Shown: positions 50,084-61,131 of the stretch, one piece after another
Numbering within the stretch: the first letter of the stretch is position 1
Layout: every line of letters begins with the position of its first letter
Assembly: GCF_019175385.1 (NCBI RefSeq)
Contig: NC_083341.1
Coordinates: 91,228,321-91,292,320 of the forward strand
Direction of reading: 5' to 3'
Source of the DNA: Lycium barbarum
Lineage: Eukaryota; Streptophyta; Magnoliopsida; Solanales; Solanaceae
DNA: 64,000 bases
The notes under the pieces: generated by a model
What the model was told of the DNA's origin: nothing
The model's database searches: none
What the model saw: only the letters and a program-made list of their open reading frames with translations
Translations under genes and position numbers: made by a program

Positions 50084-51480
50084 GCTCTCTCATGACAGAC
50101 AAAAGCAATGGAAGATGAATTGGAGTCTATGGGAGTCAACAAAGTTGTCCTCCCTGAGGGACACAAAGCCATTGGCAACAAATGGGTTCTCAAAATAAAG
50201 CTCAAGGTTGAGAGCAAAATTGAGAGATATAAGGCTCGACTGGTGGCGAAAGGGTATACACAACAGAAAGGAATAGACTAAGAAGATACTTTCTTGCCTA
50301 TTGTGTGCTTTATCTCTATTCATTTTGTTCTAGCTATAATTGCAACCTTAGATCTTGAATTATATCAACTGATATAAAGATTGCCTTTCTCGATAAAGAA
50401 TTAAATGAAAAAAATTATAAGGAAGAACCGAATGTTTCATTGAAAAGGACCACGAACAAAACATTTGTAGACTTTTGAAGTCTATTTATGGCCTCAAATA
50501 ATCTTCAAGGTAATGGTATATACGTTTTCAGAATATTGTTATATCTACTGATTTTAATATAATGTATAAAGATCATAGATTATAAAAAGACATCAAGAAA
50601 CAAGATTATTATTTTAACATTATATGTGGATGAAATACTTATAGCTGAAAATGATAAGGAGTTCATAATTGAGATAAAGTCATGGTTGTCATCCCAATTT
50701 GAGATGAAAGATATGGATGAAGCTGCATATATTCTTGTAGTTAAGATTTCAAGAGACTGTCCACAAAAACTATTCTATCTCTCCCAAAAGAATTACAGTA
50801 GAAAAGTTCTTGAACAATTCAATATGCAAAATAGTTCATGTTAACACTCCTATCAGTAAAATTCATGCCTTGGATGTCAAATGTGTCCTAAGACTACTGA
50901 CGAGACAGAAAGAATGAGTGGAGTTCCTTATAGGAGCATAGTAGGAAATCTAATGTATGTTGTAGTATGTACTAGACCTGATATTCGTCAAGCAGTAAAC
51001 TTGGTAAGTTGATATCAAACCGACCAAGTTTAGCATATTGGCAAGCAGTAAAGATAATCTTTAGATATCTGAAGGAAACTATTGATAATGCGCTTTGTTA
51101 CTAAGGCGACCAAAATCTGCGAGTAGTTGGATACAGTGATGTTAATCAAGGAGGAGATCTAGACGAAAGGAAGTCTACCCAGAATAGGTTTTCCTACTCA
51201 ATGATGGTGTCATATCATGGAGTAATAAAAGCAATCATGTATATCACTATCTATGATGAAAGGCGAATCTGTGCTCTCATATCAACAGCATAAGAAGTTG
51301 TTTGGTTGATAACGTTCTTAGAACACTTTTTGGTTATCACAGAAAATGCTGAACCTTCGTCTTCTATGATAGTGAAGTTGCAATATCTCTACCAAGGACT
51401 CTAAGTTTCATTGCAAAACCAAACACATAGATATATATTAAGTATACCTATCTGAGACATAGTTAGACGCAAGATAGTGA
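50084..51480 (+). pseudogene. Ty1/copia RT - RNase H remnant
   Basis: Reading across frames and stops: AMEDELESMGVNKVVLPEG, NKWVLKIK, ERYKARLVAKGYTQQKGID then TAA, a decayed EDTF.PIV, the RT palm motif as LYVDEILIA (YVDD is usual, so the second Asp is Glu), YRSIVGNLMYVVVCTRPDI, and RNase H (VVGYSDVNQGGDLDERKST). This order is copia RT then RNase H. Many stops make it an old pseudogene. It is cut by element F at 51515. Confidence 0.88.
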
Positions 51481-51514
51481 ACATGAAGTATGTGTATACA
51501 GAAGATATGTTATC

Positions 51515-51728
51515 TGTCACGACCCAAACCGATAGGCCATGACTAGTGCCCAATTTGGACACTCGTATATACGAACCGGTTAGATATAGTCAGACTGATA
51601 CTAAGGACAATGGGGAAATCTGTAAAAGCATGTTGTAGACTCAAAATGCCATATATTAGAACGAACCTGTCTCCCGAGGAGTCGCAGTTAACCATACATT
51701 ACAAAATATGCAAGTCGACAAGGATACC
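51515..51728 (-). mobile_element. Element F 3' LTR, terminal part
   Basis: On the minus strand the LTR end ...GGGTCGTGACA. Matches 61132-61340 in the 5' LTR. Presumed TSD TTATC at 51510-51514; its mate is outside the window. Interrupted by solo LTR L. Confidence 0.88.
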
Positions 51729-54482
51729 TGTCACACCCTAACAGTGGTAGGGCATGACAGGCACCCGACTCTCATCAGAGTCGAGCGAACCTTTAGACAT
51801 TCGCTCTATCAAATCCTATCATTTCAAAAACTTTTAAGAATATAAAACTTTTCCATATAGAAATCATTATCTTTATAACGATTATGAAAACTTTCAATCA
51901 AATAAGTACTTTAAACCAATTGAAATCATCTAAAATACATACTCTTTTAAAATCCACAAATGACTCAACTGACATCACTTTGTCGACATCTCGACAAACA
52001 TACCACAGGACACTGTCTTCAGAAGTCTCTAAGAAGTAAAATGAACATTATGAGTCAGGATAGGGCCCTGACATACCCATAATCATACATATCGATACAT
52101 GACTTAGCACAACTCCAGAATGAGGTGGAACTTGCCAATCCCAGCTGATGTCCAAGCATCGCAACTATACACTTAACCTGCCAAACAATCTGGGGCTGCG
52201 GGCATGAACGCAGCATTCCTAGGCAAAAGGACGTCAGTACGGACAATGTACTGAGTATGTAAGGTGGTAACAAGTCATAATCATAATTTGACTTAGGAGA
52301 GAATAAATCGCAACCTAACTCAATATCTGCAACCTTCGCTGGAAGAAAGATAAATGTGCACACGGAGTCTCAAAATAATCTTTAAGTAAATAATGCAATC
52401 CAATACATATGTCGCTCCCGATATCTTAACAGAATAGTCCCTTCCAACAGCCGCTTCTGGCTAGTATCACAATAGTCCCTTCGGACAGCCGCTTCCGGCA
52501 TAATAATGATGGCCCCTTCGGGCAGCCGCTTCCGGCTTAATAACGATAGCCCCTTCGGGCAGCCGCTTCCGGCTTAATATCAACTCAAACTCAATACACA
52601 AATATCAATTTCAATTCATATCATAAGTCACTAATCAAGTCATCACAATCCAGTTATTAGCCTTAGTCTTTCATAAGAAGTTATCAAATTTGTATCTCAC
52701 TAGACTTAGGAGGACATACTTCCAGGTTTAAGGGTAGAATTGTTATGAAATTCTTACTACTTATATTCTAATCAATTTCATCTTATTGTCCTACCCAAAG
52801 AATAAATGATCATATCAATATAAAGCGATGATACTATGGAATGTAAACAGAAATCGTAAATGAAATGAAGTAGTAAAATCTCGCACCCCTTTCGGAGTGG
52901 TTTTGAAAATCAAACTTTATGTTTCCTTTAGTATAAAACTCATTTCCTAGAAATCATTAGTAAAACCATATACACAACTCAACTTGGCACCCTATGGGTG
53001 TTCCCTTTGGAACAGAGTAGGAGTACAATATCAATAAGCCATCACAAGAAACATTTAGACCTTACTCGTCTAAGAATGGAATCATGTGGAGTACATATAG
53101 AATGAATAGCAACAAGAATCATGCCAAAGGAAGAAAAGTTTGCCTGACATACCTTTGCCGCTTTACAGCTAACCACAGCCCATCTTCGGGTCATGCTAAT
53201 CTATCAACAATACCAATTTACCAACAATCAATCCAATATATATCCTTATAATCCATCCCTTAAACTTATCTTTATTTCTAACGGAATTTCAACAACATTT
53301 CCTTTATAAACTCGACAACCCCAAGAATCTAATTCAGCTAAATTAACAACAACAAGAACCATCTCATATAAGCCTTTTTAAACTCAAAGTATCAACTCCC
53401 AAGGATATACACCAAAACGGCCCGGTATACACTTTGTATACGATATCTTCATACACTTTATTCTCCCAAATTCAAGAACAGCAACTTATCAACAACATCA
53501 ACAACAATATCAACAATTATTTTATATCAATATCCAACTAATCCTATCCATTTAATCATACCAAAACAGCCCCCAAGTCATTTGTTATCCAAAAATTATA
53601 ACCGAACTTTCAATGTCATTTTCTCTATTCTAACCCGTCAAATCTATCAATAATCAGGGAAAGAACATCATTAAAATCTTAAACATACCTTATATGAGCA
53701 GCCACCACGAAAAAAACATCCCCCAAGTTCAATTTTTAGCTTAAAACGACGGTAACAACTTGTACTACACTTTACGCTTCATGAGCCTCGGAATTCGAGA
53801 CCTCGAACATGATCAATTCTCCACTTTCTCTCTATAACTCTCCTCTCTCTCTATCTAAAATATTCTGGACCTTTTGTATGAAATGAGGCAGATAAGGCTG
53901 AAAATTCCCCTTAAATAGCAAGGAAGTGGGCCTGACCCGACTTGGAATCGGGTTGGGCCGAGCCCACTGCCCAGCTTGACCTTTCTGCCTTAAAACGTCT
54001 ATAACTTTTTATCCCTACGTCACATGCAGACCCACGACCTATTGTTGGAAAGGTATTTCAATTATCTACAACTTTCATTTTAGGAGTTTTCCCAAATTCC
54101 CAAATAATTATGGGGTTATGGCCTCCCGAAGTAAGATCACCCGAAAACATAACTTAAAAACATTTTTTTGGAGGGCTTTCACTTTGATTTGGCTCAAGGG
54201 TCCTTCCTGAGTTGTGTTTAACTTCACATATATTATCCATATAACTTATGTCCTTTATAAAATCTCGAAATGTGGACCCCACCTCAGCTTACGATTACGA
54301 GGGCTATATATCTTTTAACGTATCATTCCAATCATATTGTACGAATTCCAAATATCATACTCATGCTATCCTCATGCTAATACAGTAGAATTTCATCCTT
54401 TATACTTGTAATATTTGATCCTCCTTGAGCTCACATTAAGCCGTTGCAGCCTTAGTAATATGAAATGTTTTGGGGCGTAACA
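51729..54482 (-). mobile_element. Solo LTR L (element C LTR family)
   Basis: 2754 bp, on the minus strand TGTTACGCCCC...GGGTGTGACA, similar in order and sequence to C's LTR. Flanks are ATACC (51724-51728) and CTGCC (54483-54487), where the unoccupied site in related LTRs reads CTGCC; this looks like a TSD with two mutations. A minisatellite lies at 52434-52581 and CGTACTGACGTCC of the hairpin module at about 52228-52240. Confidence 0.87.
52434..52581 (-). repeat. Minisatellite in LTR L
   Basis: Four units of about 38 bp, ATAGCCCCTTCGGGCAGCCGCTTCCGGCTTA-like. Confidence 0.9.
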
Positions 54483-57150
54483 CTGCCACTGTACGCGGGA
54501 ATATCCAAAATGATCTACATTTGTATAGTTGACCAAACCATATACATAACCCACATATGTCTACAGATCTCTAAGAGTGCAACAACGTCTATGTCAAAAG
54601 GATCTGTACCAAAATGACTCAGACTCCGGAACAATGGAGCTCTCCAAGCAGCAGTCCTAAGCTGAAGGATCACCGTACTGAGTATCTACACCTGCGGGCA
54701 TGAAACGCAACCCTCGAAGAAAGGGGGTCAGTACGGAAAATGTACTGAGTATGTAAAGCATGAAGTACAATAAAGAAGATCATGACTGAGTAAGAGATGA
54801 CAGGAGGCAAGTATGATAATCAAGGATACCAATGCATTTGTGCCTTATGAGATGAGAGTCACGCATATATATAGTATACCGTACCCGGCCCATGTGGGAC
54901 TCGGTGAATAAAGTCATATACATATATACCGTACCCGGCCCATTACGGGACTCGGTGAGATATATAGCGTACCCGACCCATTACGGAACTTGGTAATATA
55001 TATAGCGTACCCGGCCCATTATAGGACTCGGTAAAATATATAGCGTACCCGGCCCATTATGGAACTCGGTAAAATATATAGCGTACCTGCCCATTATGGG
55101 ACTCGGTAAAATATATGGCGTACCCAGCCCATTATGGGACTCGGTAAAATATATAATATACATACCCGACCCTATAGTGAGGGACTCAGTGAACAATGCA
55201 ATGAAACTGTGTACGAATACGTATCCGGCCCGAGACTCGGTGAAGTGATCCATTAACAATATGCACAAATACGTACCCGGCCCTCTAGTAAGGGACTCGG
55301 CGAAGTGAGGCCATAACAATGTGCACGAAAAGAATATTAGGAGCAATCATGTACTAACTGAATCATCATTTAAGACTCGATAGAATATTTAGAATGAACC
55401 AACACTTGAAAATTAAAGACAACTGTCATGTCAAGTACCACAGAGAACTAGAGTTCATTGGAGTCATGTATACTCATCGTTCGCTCGTTTTATGTAATTC
55501 ATGCCAAAAAGAAAGAAGGGATAGCTTTACATACACCTTGGAGCCTTTAGAAGTAGAGTCATCATCCATAAATAAAATTGAGAAAATCTAGAAGTAGCTC
55601 CACATTCTCATATTCGCTTTGAAATCATAAACTTGAGTTCTTAAAACACAAAATCATCATTATCGTTGTCACCATCATAAAATCATTCTTATCCTCGACA
55701 TGATGAGAAGCTTTAAGAACCATGGACTTTTAGCTTTTGAAAACAAGAAGGCTACGGAAACATTTATGAAATCATACCATAGGAATCATGCCTTTGAAAG
55801 AAAGGGACGAGCCTTAACATACCTGTTCAACCTCCAACTACCTGCGCTTATCCGTCCGAGCCCGCAAGTATACACATAAGACCATTCATACTATGATTAG
55901 GCCCATTGTTATATACTTATCCTAAGCCTTCAAATAAACCTTTCTAGAATCTGCCAAATTTCGGCAGCATCTCCTCTGTTATTATGCCTAGCCCAAAATT
56001 ACAATATTGCAACCAATCAACAACAACAACAATACCAACATCAACAACACTATTATCCATACCAATATTTTCCATAAACATCCCACACGATGTTTTTCAG
56101 CATACAACAACAATATACACTTCATTTCTTCCCAATCAAGGAGCATAATCTCATCAACACACCAACAACATTTGATACCATCTCTATAAATGTAAATCAG
56201 ACCAGCCACACGGCTAAAACATGCTCAAAACAGTCCATAAACACAACAACTACACCACAACACTTCATGACCTTTCCTCCACAACTATTTTCACTTTTAA
56301 GACTTGCTAAACCTTCAAATCAAGTCAACATAAGAGATAGGATGAAGAGCATACCTTATATTTGAAGAAATTCAGCCACACCAACTTTCTTCAAGATCAA
56401 ACTTACCACAACATTGAGTAGAAGCAAGAACAATCACCTTTCATGGACTAGTTTAGTGTAATCTTGTTGAATTCTTGATTTAGTAGGCTATAAATGTTTA
56501 GGGGTTGTGTTGAGAAGTTTCTAGGACTATTGAGAATGTAATAATTCTGAAAACATAAAGTTAATTGGGGTATTTGTACCCCTCTTGAGTCGGTTCCACC
56601 GACCTTCTCAAGTGGGACCCGCGGAAGCCATTTGGCAGCTTGGAGTCTTTATCTTAAAATGGTCATAAATCTTGATCCCGACATAGTATGAGGGCCCACG
56701 ACCTATGTTTGGAAAGATATTTCAATTATATACAACTTTAATTTTTGGTGTGTTTTCAAATTCCAAAATTATAATAGCGTTTTGGCCCCTCCAAGTCAGA
56801 TCATCCGAAAACGTATCCTTAAATCATCCTTTTGGAGGGCTTATACACATATTTGGCTTAAGGGTCCTTCTTAAAACTTGCTCAACTTCTCATGTACTAC
56901 GCATGCAACTTTTCATATGTCCTTTATAAAATCCCGACATGTGGGCCCTACCTTAACTTACAGTTACGAGGGTTATTCATCAAGTAACGTGTTAACTGAT
57001 TTACTCCATACGGTGTCCAATGTCATATATATATTCTTATACTCAGATAATATAATCTTCCTCCCTAATTCTTGTATACCTTTACTCTCCCTTGAGCTCA
57101 TACTAAGCCGCCTACAGTCTTGGTAATGCGAAATTTCCCAGGGTGTAACA
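54483..57150 (-). mobile_element. Element F 3' LTR, main part
   Basis: Continues after LTR L and ends (LTR start on the minus strand) TGTTACACCCTGGG at 57150. With 51515-51728 the LTR is about 2.88 kb. Two-hairpin module at 54711-54748; minisatellite at 54870-55310; donor-like AAGGTATG near 56350. Confidence 0.92.
54870..55310 (-). repeat. Minisatellite in F 3' LTR, about ten units
   Basis: Units of about 38 bp, CGTACCCGGCCCATTATGGG then ACTCGGTAAAATATATAG. The 5' LTR has about eight (61738-62098). The core CCGGCCC...GGGACTCGG also occurs once, inverted, in the A LTR near 4860-4885. Confidence 0.92.
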
Positions 57151-57186
57151 TCCTTCCCCCCTTAAAAACATTCGTCCTCGAATGTT
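57151..57186 (-). other. PPT and pre-PPT palindrome of element F
   Basis: Minus strand: AACATTCGAGGACGAATGTT, then AAGGGGGGAAGGA directly before TGTTACACCC. The palindrome is identical to those of coding elements A, B and D. Confidence 0.88.
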
Positions 57187-59261
57187 GTAGTTTACAACCC
57201 ACAACATCTCCGTTGGTTCGTTGCCTTCCTCTTAGAATTAGATAACCGTATCTTTATACTATACATTGGTCAGTTTCTTCGCGCACTCTTAACTCTTTCA
57301 TTGGACTCATCTATGCACTCCATCACCTCTTTGTTCTTATGTACATAATCATATATCAACTCGTATCTCGCACTCGCTCTGTTTCCTTTATCGTAGTCTA
57401 GATTTATCATGCCATAATCGCTCGTCGTGTTGCAAATACTCTGATAATCATGCCATTTTTTTCTTCCTTGTCTCCCTACTAATGGGTATCTCCCGGCTGC
57501 AGTGCCCTTTGTTTTCATCACCCTTTCCATCGTTCTCTATGAAATTATTTTGAAGACCTTTCTCCCTCTCTTTATTACTCTTTGTAATATGCCGGGCCTG
57601 CAAATCATATCTCACATCCGCATGAAGTATTTCTTGATCCATCGTAATTTATTTTTCATACCTGCTTGTGGTTTGCTTATCTTTGATTCATTTCTGCTCC
57701 CTCTTAATACATTCTTGATATGCCATTACATCCTGAGTCATAGCCTCTTTAAGCTAACCTCCTTCTTTCTTTAGACTTTTGACAATGCTACACCTCCTTT
57801 CAGAATTAGATATGCTCTTCCCCTCTTTTTAAGGGTGTTCTTACACACTAATAACTCCCGAGTACTGGTAGTCATTGGCCAACCCTAACGATATTCCAAC
57901 TCGATTGGTCTCTCATAATACCGGAGTTCTCTCACCGTATAGCTTGACTTATTTTTCTTTCTGCTAGTCGAGGGTTTTGCGTTTAAACGAAGCGCTTATG
58001 CATTACAAATCCACTCTCGCTGCCTTCTTTAAGGACTTTCTACTTCCATCTTTTATGACTGAACATTTTCTGAATCAACGGGTTAATGGGAACATTGGAA
58101 TCCATCAAAACATTTTACGAAGCATTTGGTCACAGTTTGCTCTTTTTATCCCTCGTCTTTCTCCATAACTATTATCACTGAAGGTCTTCTTACTTTGAGT
58201 TTCCGGTTTCACTTTGCGTCTACAATATATCATTGAGAGTTAATATGATACACTCTTCCATCTCCACTATCAATCATTTTATTCACTTAGCTCACTTATC
58301 CAAAATTTTCCTTGACTACTTATTTGCGTCCCACCTATGCATTGTAGTTCTTCCAGTGTTCTACCACTTCTTGTTCGTATCATGAAATCCCTGCATTATA
58401 CTCTCTTCTTTCCACCCTGAAGTCCATGAAATATTCCTTTAAACACGCAAATCCGTTCTATTCTTAAACCATCTTTTAGGAAGGCTCCTCCGTGTCCAAG
58501 GCAACCATGTCAACATGACTACACATTTATCCCTTTATATACCTCTCGAGAGCTGGAAATATCTTAGCATCGTTGCAAGCCCTGATCATTCTTTCTCTTA
58601 CTTTCCATCCCTATTGGTGATTACTATCCTTTAGTCCCACTTATCGAAGCTTGTTCTCTAACCCTACGCGTTCATCTTTTGTTTTCACACTACCACACTT
58701 TATCCCTTTCGCATGCCTACCTTCGAATCTCATTCAAATAGTCCCTTGACTTGCCCATCGTCCCTCTTGGAAACTTCACTCTCCCTCGTTCCTTACATTT
58801 AAGACATTCTAATCCTTTTACTTTCTATATACTCACTTTCTTCCTTTTCCTGGCGTTATGGCGTTAGGACTTTCCAATTCTAACCTGTAGTGAAAATAGC
58901 ATCAACTTACCTTGTAGCATTTGTTACTTGAACTTCTCTACCCTGTTCAATTAATGCCTTCAGTATATTGCGACGCCGGTTGCTGGGACACACATACCAA
59001 TTTGGCGTGATCACATATGGGATATCATACCTATACATATATGTGGTTACTAACCCCTCACTTACAAAGTATCTCTAAATACTATTCGAACTCATCCTAA
59101 TTCTAGAGCAGTGATGCACCTTCTTTCTCGCTACCGATCTAGTCCGCCTTGTCCTTCGCGATCTCTTAAGGTTTCCAACCACTCCGCATACTCCAATTTC
59201 CCTTAGGCTACTCTAACTTCTCATCTGTCCCTTATCTCTGAATTTGTAAGACTTTTAGTAC

Positions 59262-59364
59262 ACTTCCCAGGGGAGTCACCCATCCTAGTATTACTCTCAC
59301 CCCAGCACGCTTAACCTTGTAGTGCTAATGGGATCTGGTGTGTTAGTGCTGGTATGATCGCATC
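59262..59364 (-). other. 5S rRNA-derived segment inside element F
   Basis: The minus strand matches plant 5S rRNA over about its first 103 bases: GATGCGATCATACCAGCACT, GATCCCAT, box A as GTTAAGCGTGCT, GAGAGTA, and box C as TACTAGGATGGGTGAC then CCCTGGGAAGT, with a one-base insertion. The final 15-17 bases of 5S are absent. It is better preserved than the copy in element C and lies in element sense. It is not a tandem 5S array and lacks the 3' end, so it is annotated as derived sequence. Confidence 0.9.
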
Positions 59365-61131
59365 GACCCTACTGCGTGACCTTTATTACAACCTAGAACA
59401 AGCTGAAATTCTAACCGATTCCGATAAATTCTCGTAATGCATCTCCCTCCAGATTAAAATGATTCCTTACTCTTCCAACGAAGCAAATGCTATTTTAGCC
59501 TTTGGAACTCCCGATGACAGGCCATCAATCAACATATACAACTGTTTTCCATTCCTAAATGTTAAGATTCCTTGTAGCGGTAAAACTTCTTAGCCGCAGT
59601 TTTCTATAAGTACTTTGGTTATTGGTCCCTTCAAAACTTCCATTTGTCAACTATCAATGGTATCCTGCAATAGTTGTACGCACATAAGAAGTTCCAATAA
59701 AAGACTCATATACTTGTAGCCGGCCTGTCCTCCTCTCGGTCTGGAGGGCTGTAGAGTGAAGTATCTTCCTCATCGTGCTTGCACCATTCTGTTAGCCATC
59801 TCATCATGGTGATTGTTTGTATGGTTCTATGCCATATACTCTCGCAATTGATATAATTAACTACTTGAAATTTCACGAGGGTTCATTGTCACCAGCTTGT
59901 TTCGACCAACGTAATATCGTTGAATCCTTTTCTTGCGATCTTATCTCCGTCCACTTTCATGGCTTATCCTTGCATTTCCTTAGCTCATCTTGCCTCATAA
60001 CTCCCTATTCTTTTCGATTACCCCATAGTCGGGTGTCATAATTCCTCCAATACCTTAGTCAGTCCTTGTGCTCGTACTCAAGCTTACTTGTTTCCCCCCT
60101 TAAAAATTTTACCTTATAGTGTTGTATTTCATTGCCATTCTCGATCGAAATTTATGGGGATACTCGAAATAGTGATGTGCCCAACTATCTGTCCAGCCGA
60201 AATAGTACTTTTGATTCCAATAACTGATGCCCGATGTCTACTTGTAGCGTCGTCTTTACTTTATAATCCCATATCAATGTGTCCTATACTTTCCCTTTAA
60301 TCAATCTGTAGCAATCATAGACGTATAATCTTTGTTATCTCTTAAATCCTTGGTCCTCATCCTTAAATTTTTAGGAAAATTTTGACAGAGTTTCCCCTAT
60401 ACTTCTTACAATCCAAAACCTGCACGCAGCCCAGAAAATACATGCAATGCCTCACAGGGACAAATATATACATGCGTAACACACCTTAGCCTCACCGCTC
60501 TCTCAATATCAAACAAAAATGCAAAGATGACGAAACTTACTTCATGCGTCACAACTCGGAATATACTTGAACTTTTATCAATCGTCCTTGTATATTTCCC
60601 TGGTCACTTTCTCTTACATTCATTGGCAATACATTTCAATAACACTTACAACATTCTTACCATATCTGACTTACAATCCTTTTTACCATTACCTACCTCT
60701 GTACTGTTTCCTTCAACCTCTGTCATCTGCAATCTTACAACTGAACTTATCATTAAATTATACACGTAAATAATTCCCCCAGATGTACTGTACAATCAGC
60801 TTATCTTGACTATGACCAATTTATTCTCATAGAAGATGCACATCTTGATGATGTAATTTCAACAAAGTGACTTACATCTGTAATCCTAATATCATCATCC
60901 TCTTCCTTTATCAACGCCATTCTTCCGCTGAAATCAATGGTTAGTACAAGAAATTTCATTTCCTATGACTTGGCTCGCATCGCACGATCTAAGATAGAAA
61001 GAAAGGTCAATGATTCCTAAATGTCTTGCAGCCTTCTATTTATAAGTGTGGCCGGCTTCACACCCATAAACAGGACTCTACCGGACACGGACTGTAGACA
61101 CTCCAAGGATGAACTGCTCTGATACCACTTC

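Larger units (their letters stand above)
57151..61131 (-). mobile_element. Element F interior, non-coding (LARD-like)
   Basis: About 3.98 kb between the PPT side and the PBS. On the minus strand: PBS TGGTATCAGAGC (61116-61127), leader hairpin (61037-61072), then purine-rich sequence without any gag, protease, RT, RNase H or integrase motif; the longest minus frame is 86 codons (57270-57530), basic and unrecognised. A 5S-derived segment is at 59262-59364. It ends with the pre-PPT palindrome (57167-57186) and PPT (about 57151-57164). Related to element C's interior throughout but clearly diverged, so this is a family and not a one-off deletion. Confidence 0.82.

Noticed and set aside
54870..55310. 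Regular repeats that might suggest a CRISPR array
   Set aside because: Units are directly adjacent and degenerate without unique spacers, they lie in an LTR of a plant element, and no cas gene is present.
56007..56365. Asn/Thr-rich frames in F LTRs (also 62796-63154)
   Set aside because: Translations of CAACAACAA-type low-complexity LTR sequence, present once in each LTR.
57270..57530. Basic 86-codon minus-strand frame as a gag remnant
   Set aside because: No gag or zinc-knuckle motif is visible and it lies at the PPT end, where integrase and not gag would be expected; element C shows no matching protein.
59262..59364. A functional 5S rRNA gene
   Set aside because: The last 15-17 bases are missing, box A and box C are altered, no T-rich terminator follows at the right place and it is not in a tandem array.
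59262..59364. Identity of elements C and F as Cassandra TRIMs
   Set aside because: Cassandra carries 5S in short LTRs of a sub-kilobase element; here LTRs are 2.7-2.9 kb and the 5S part is internal.
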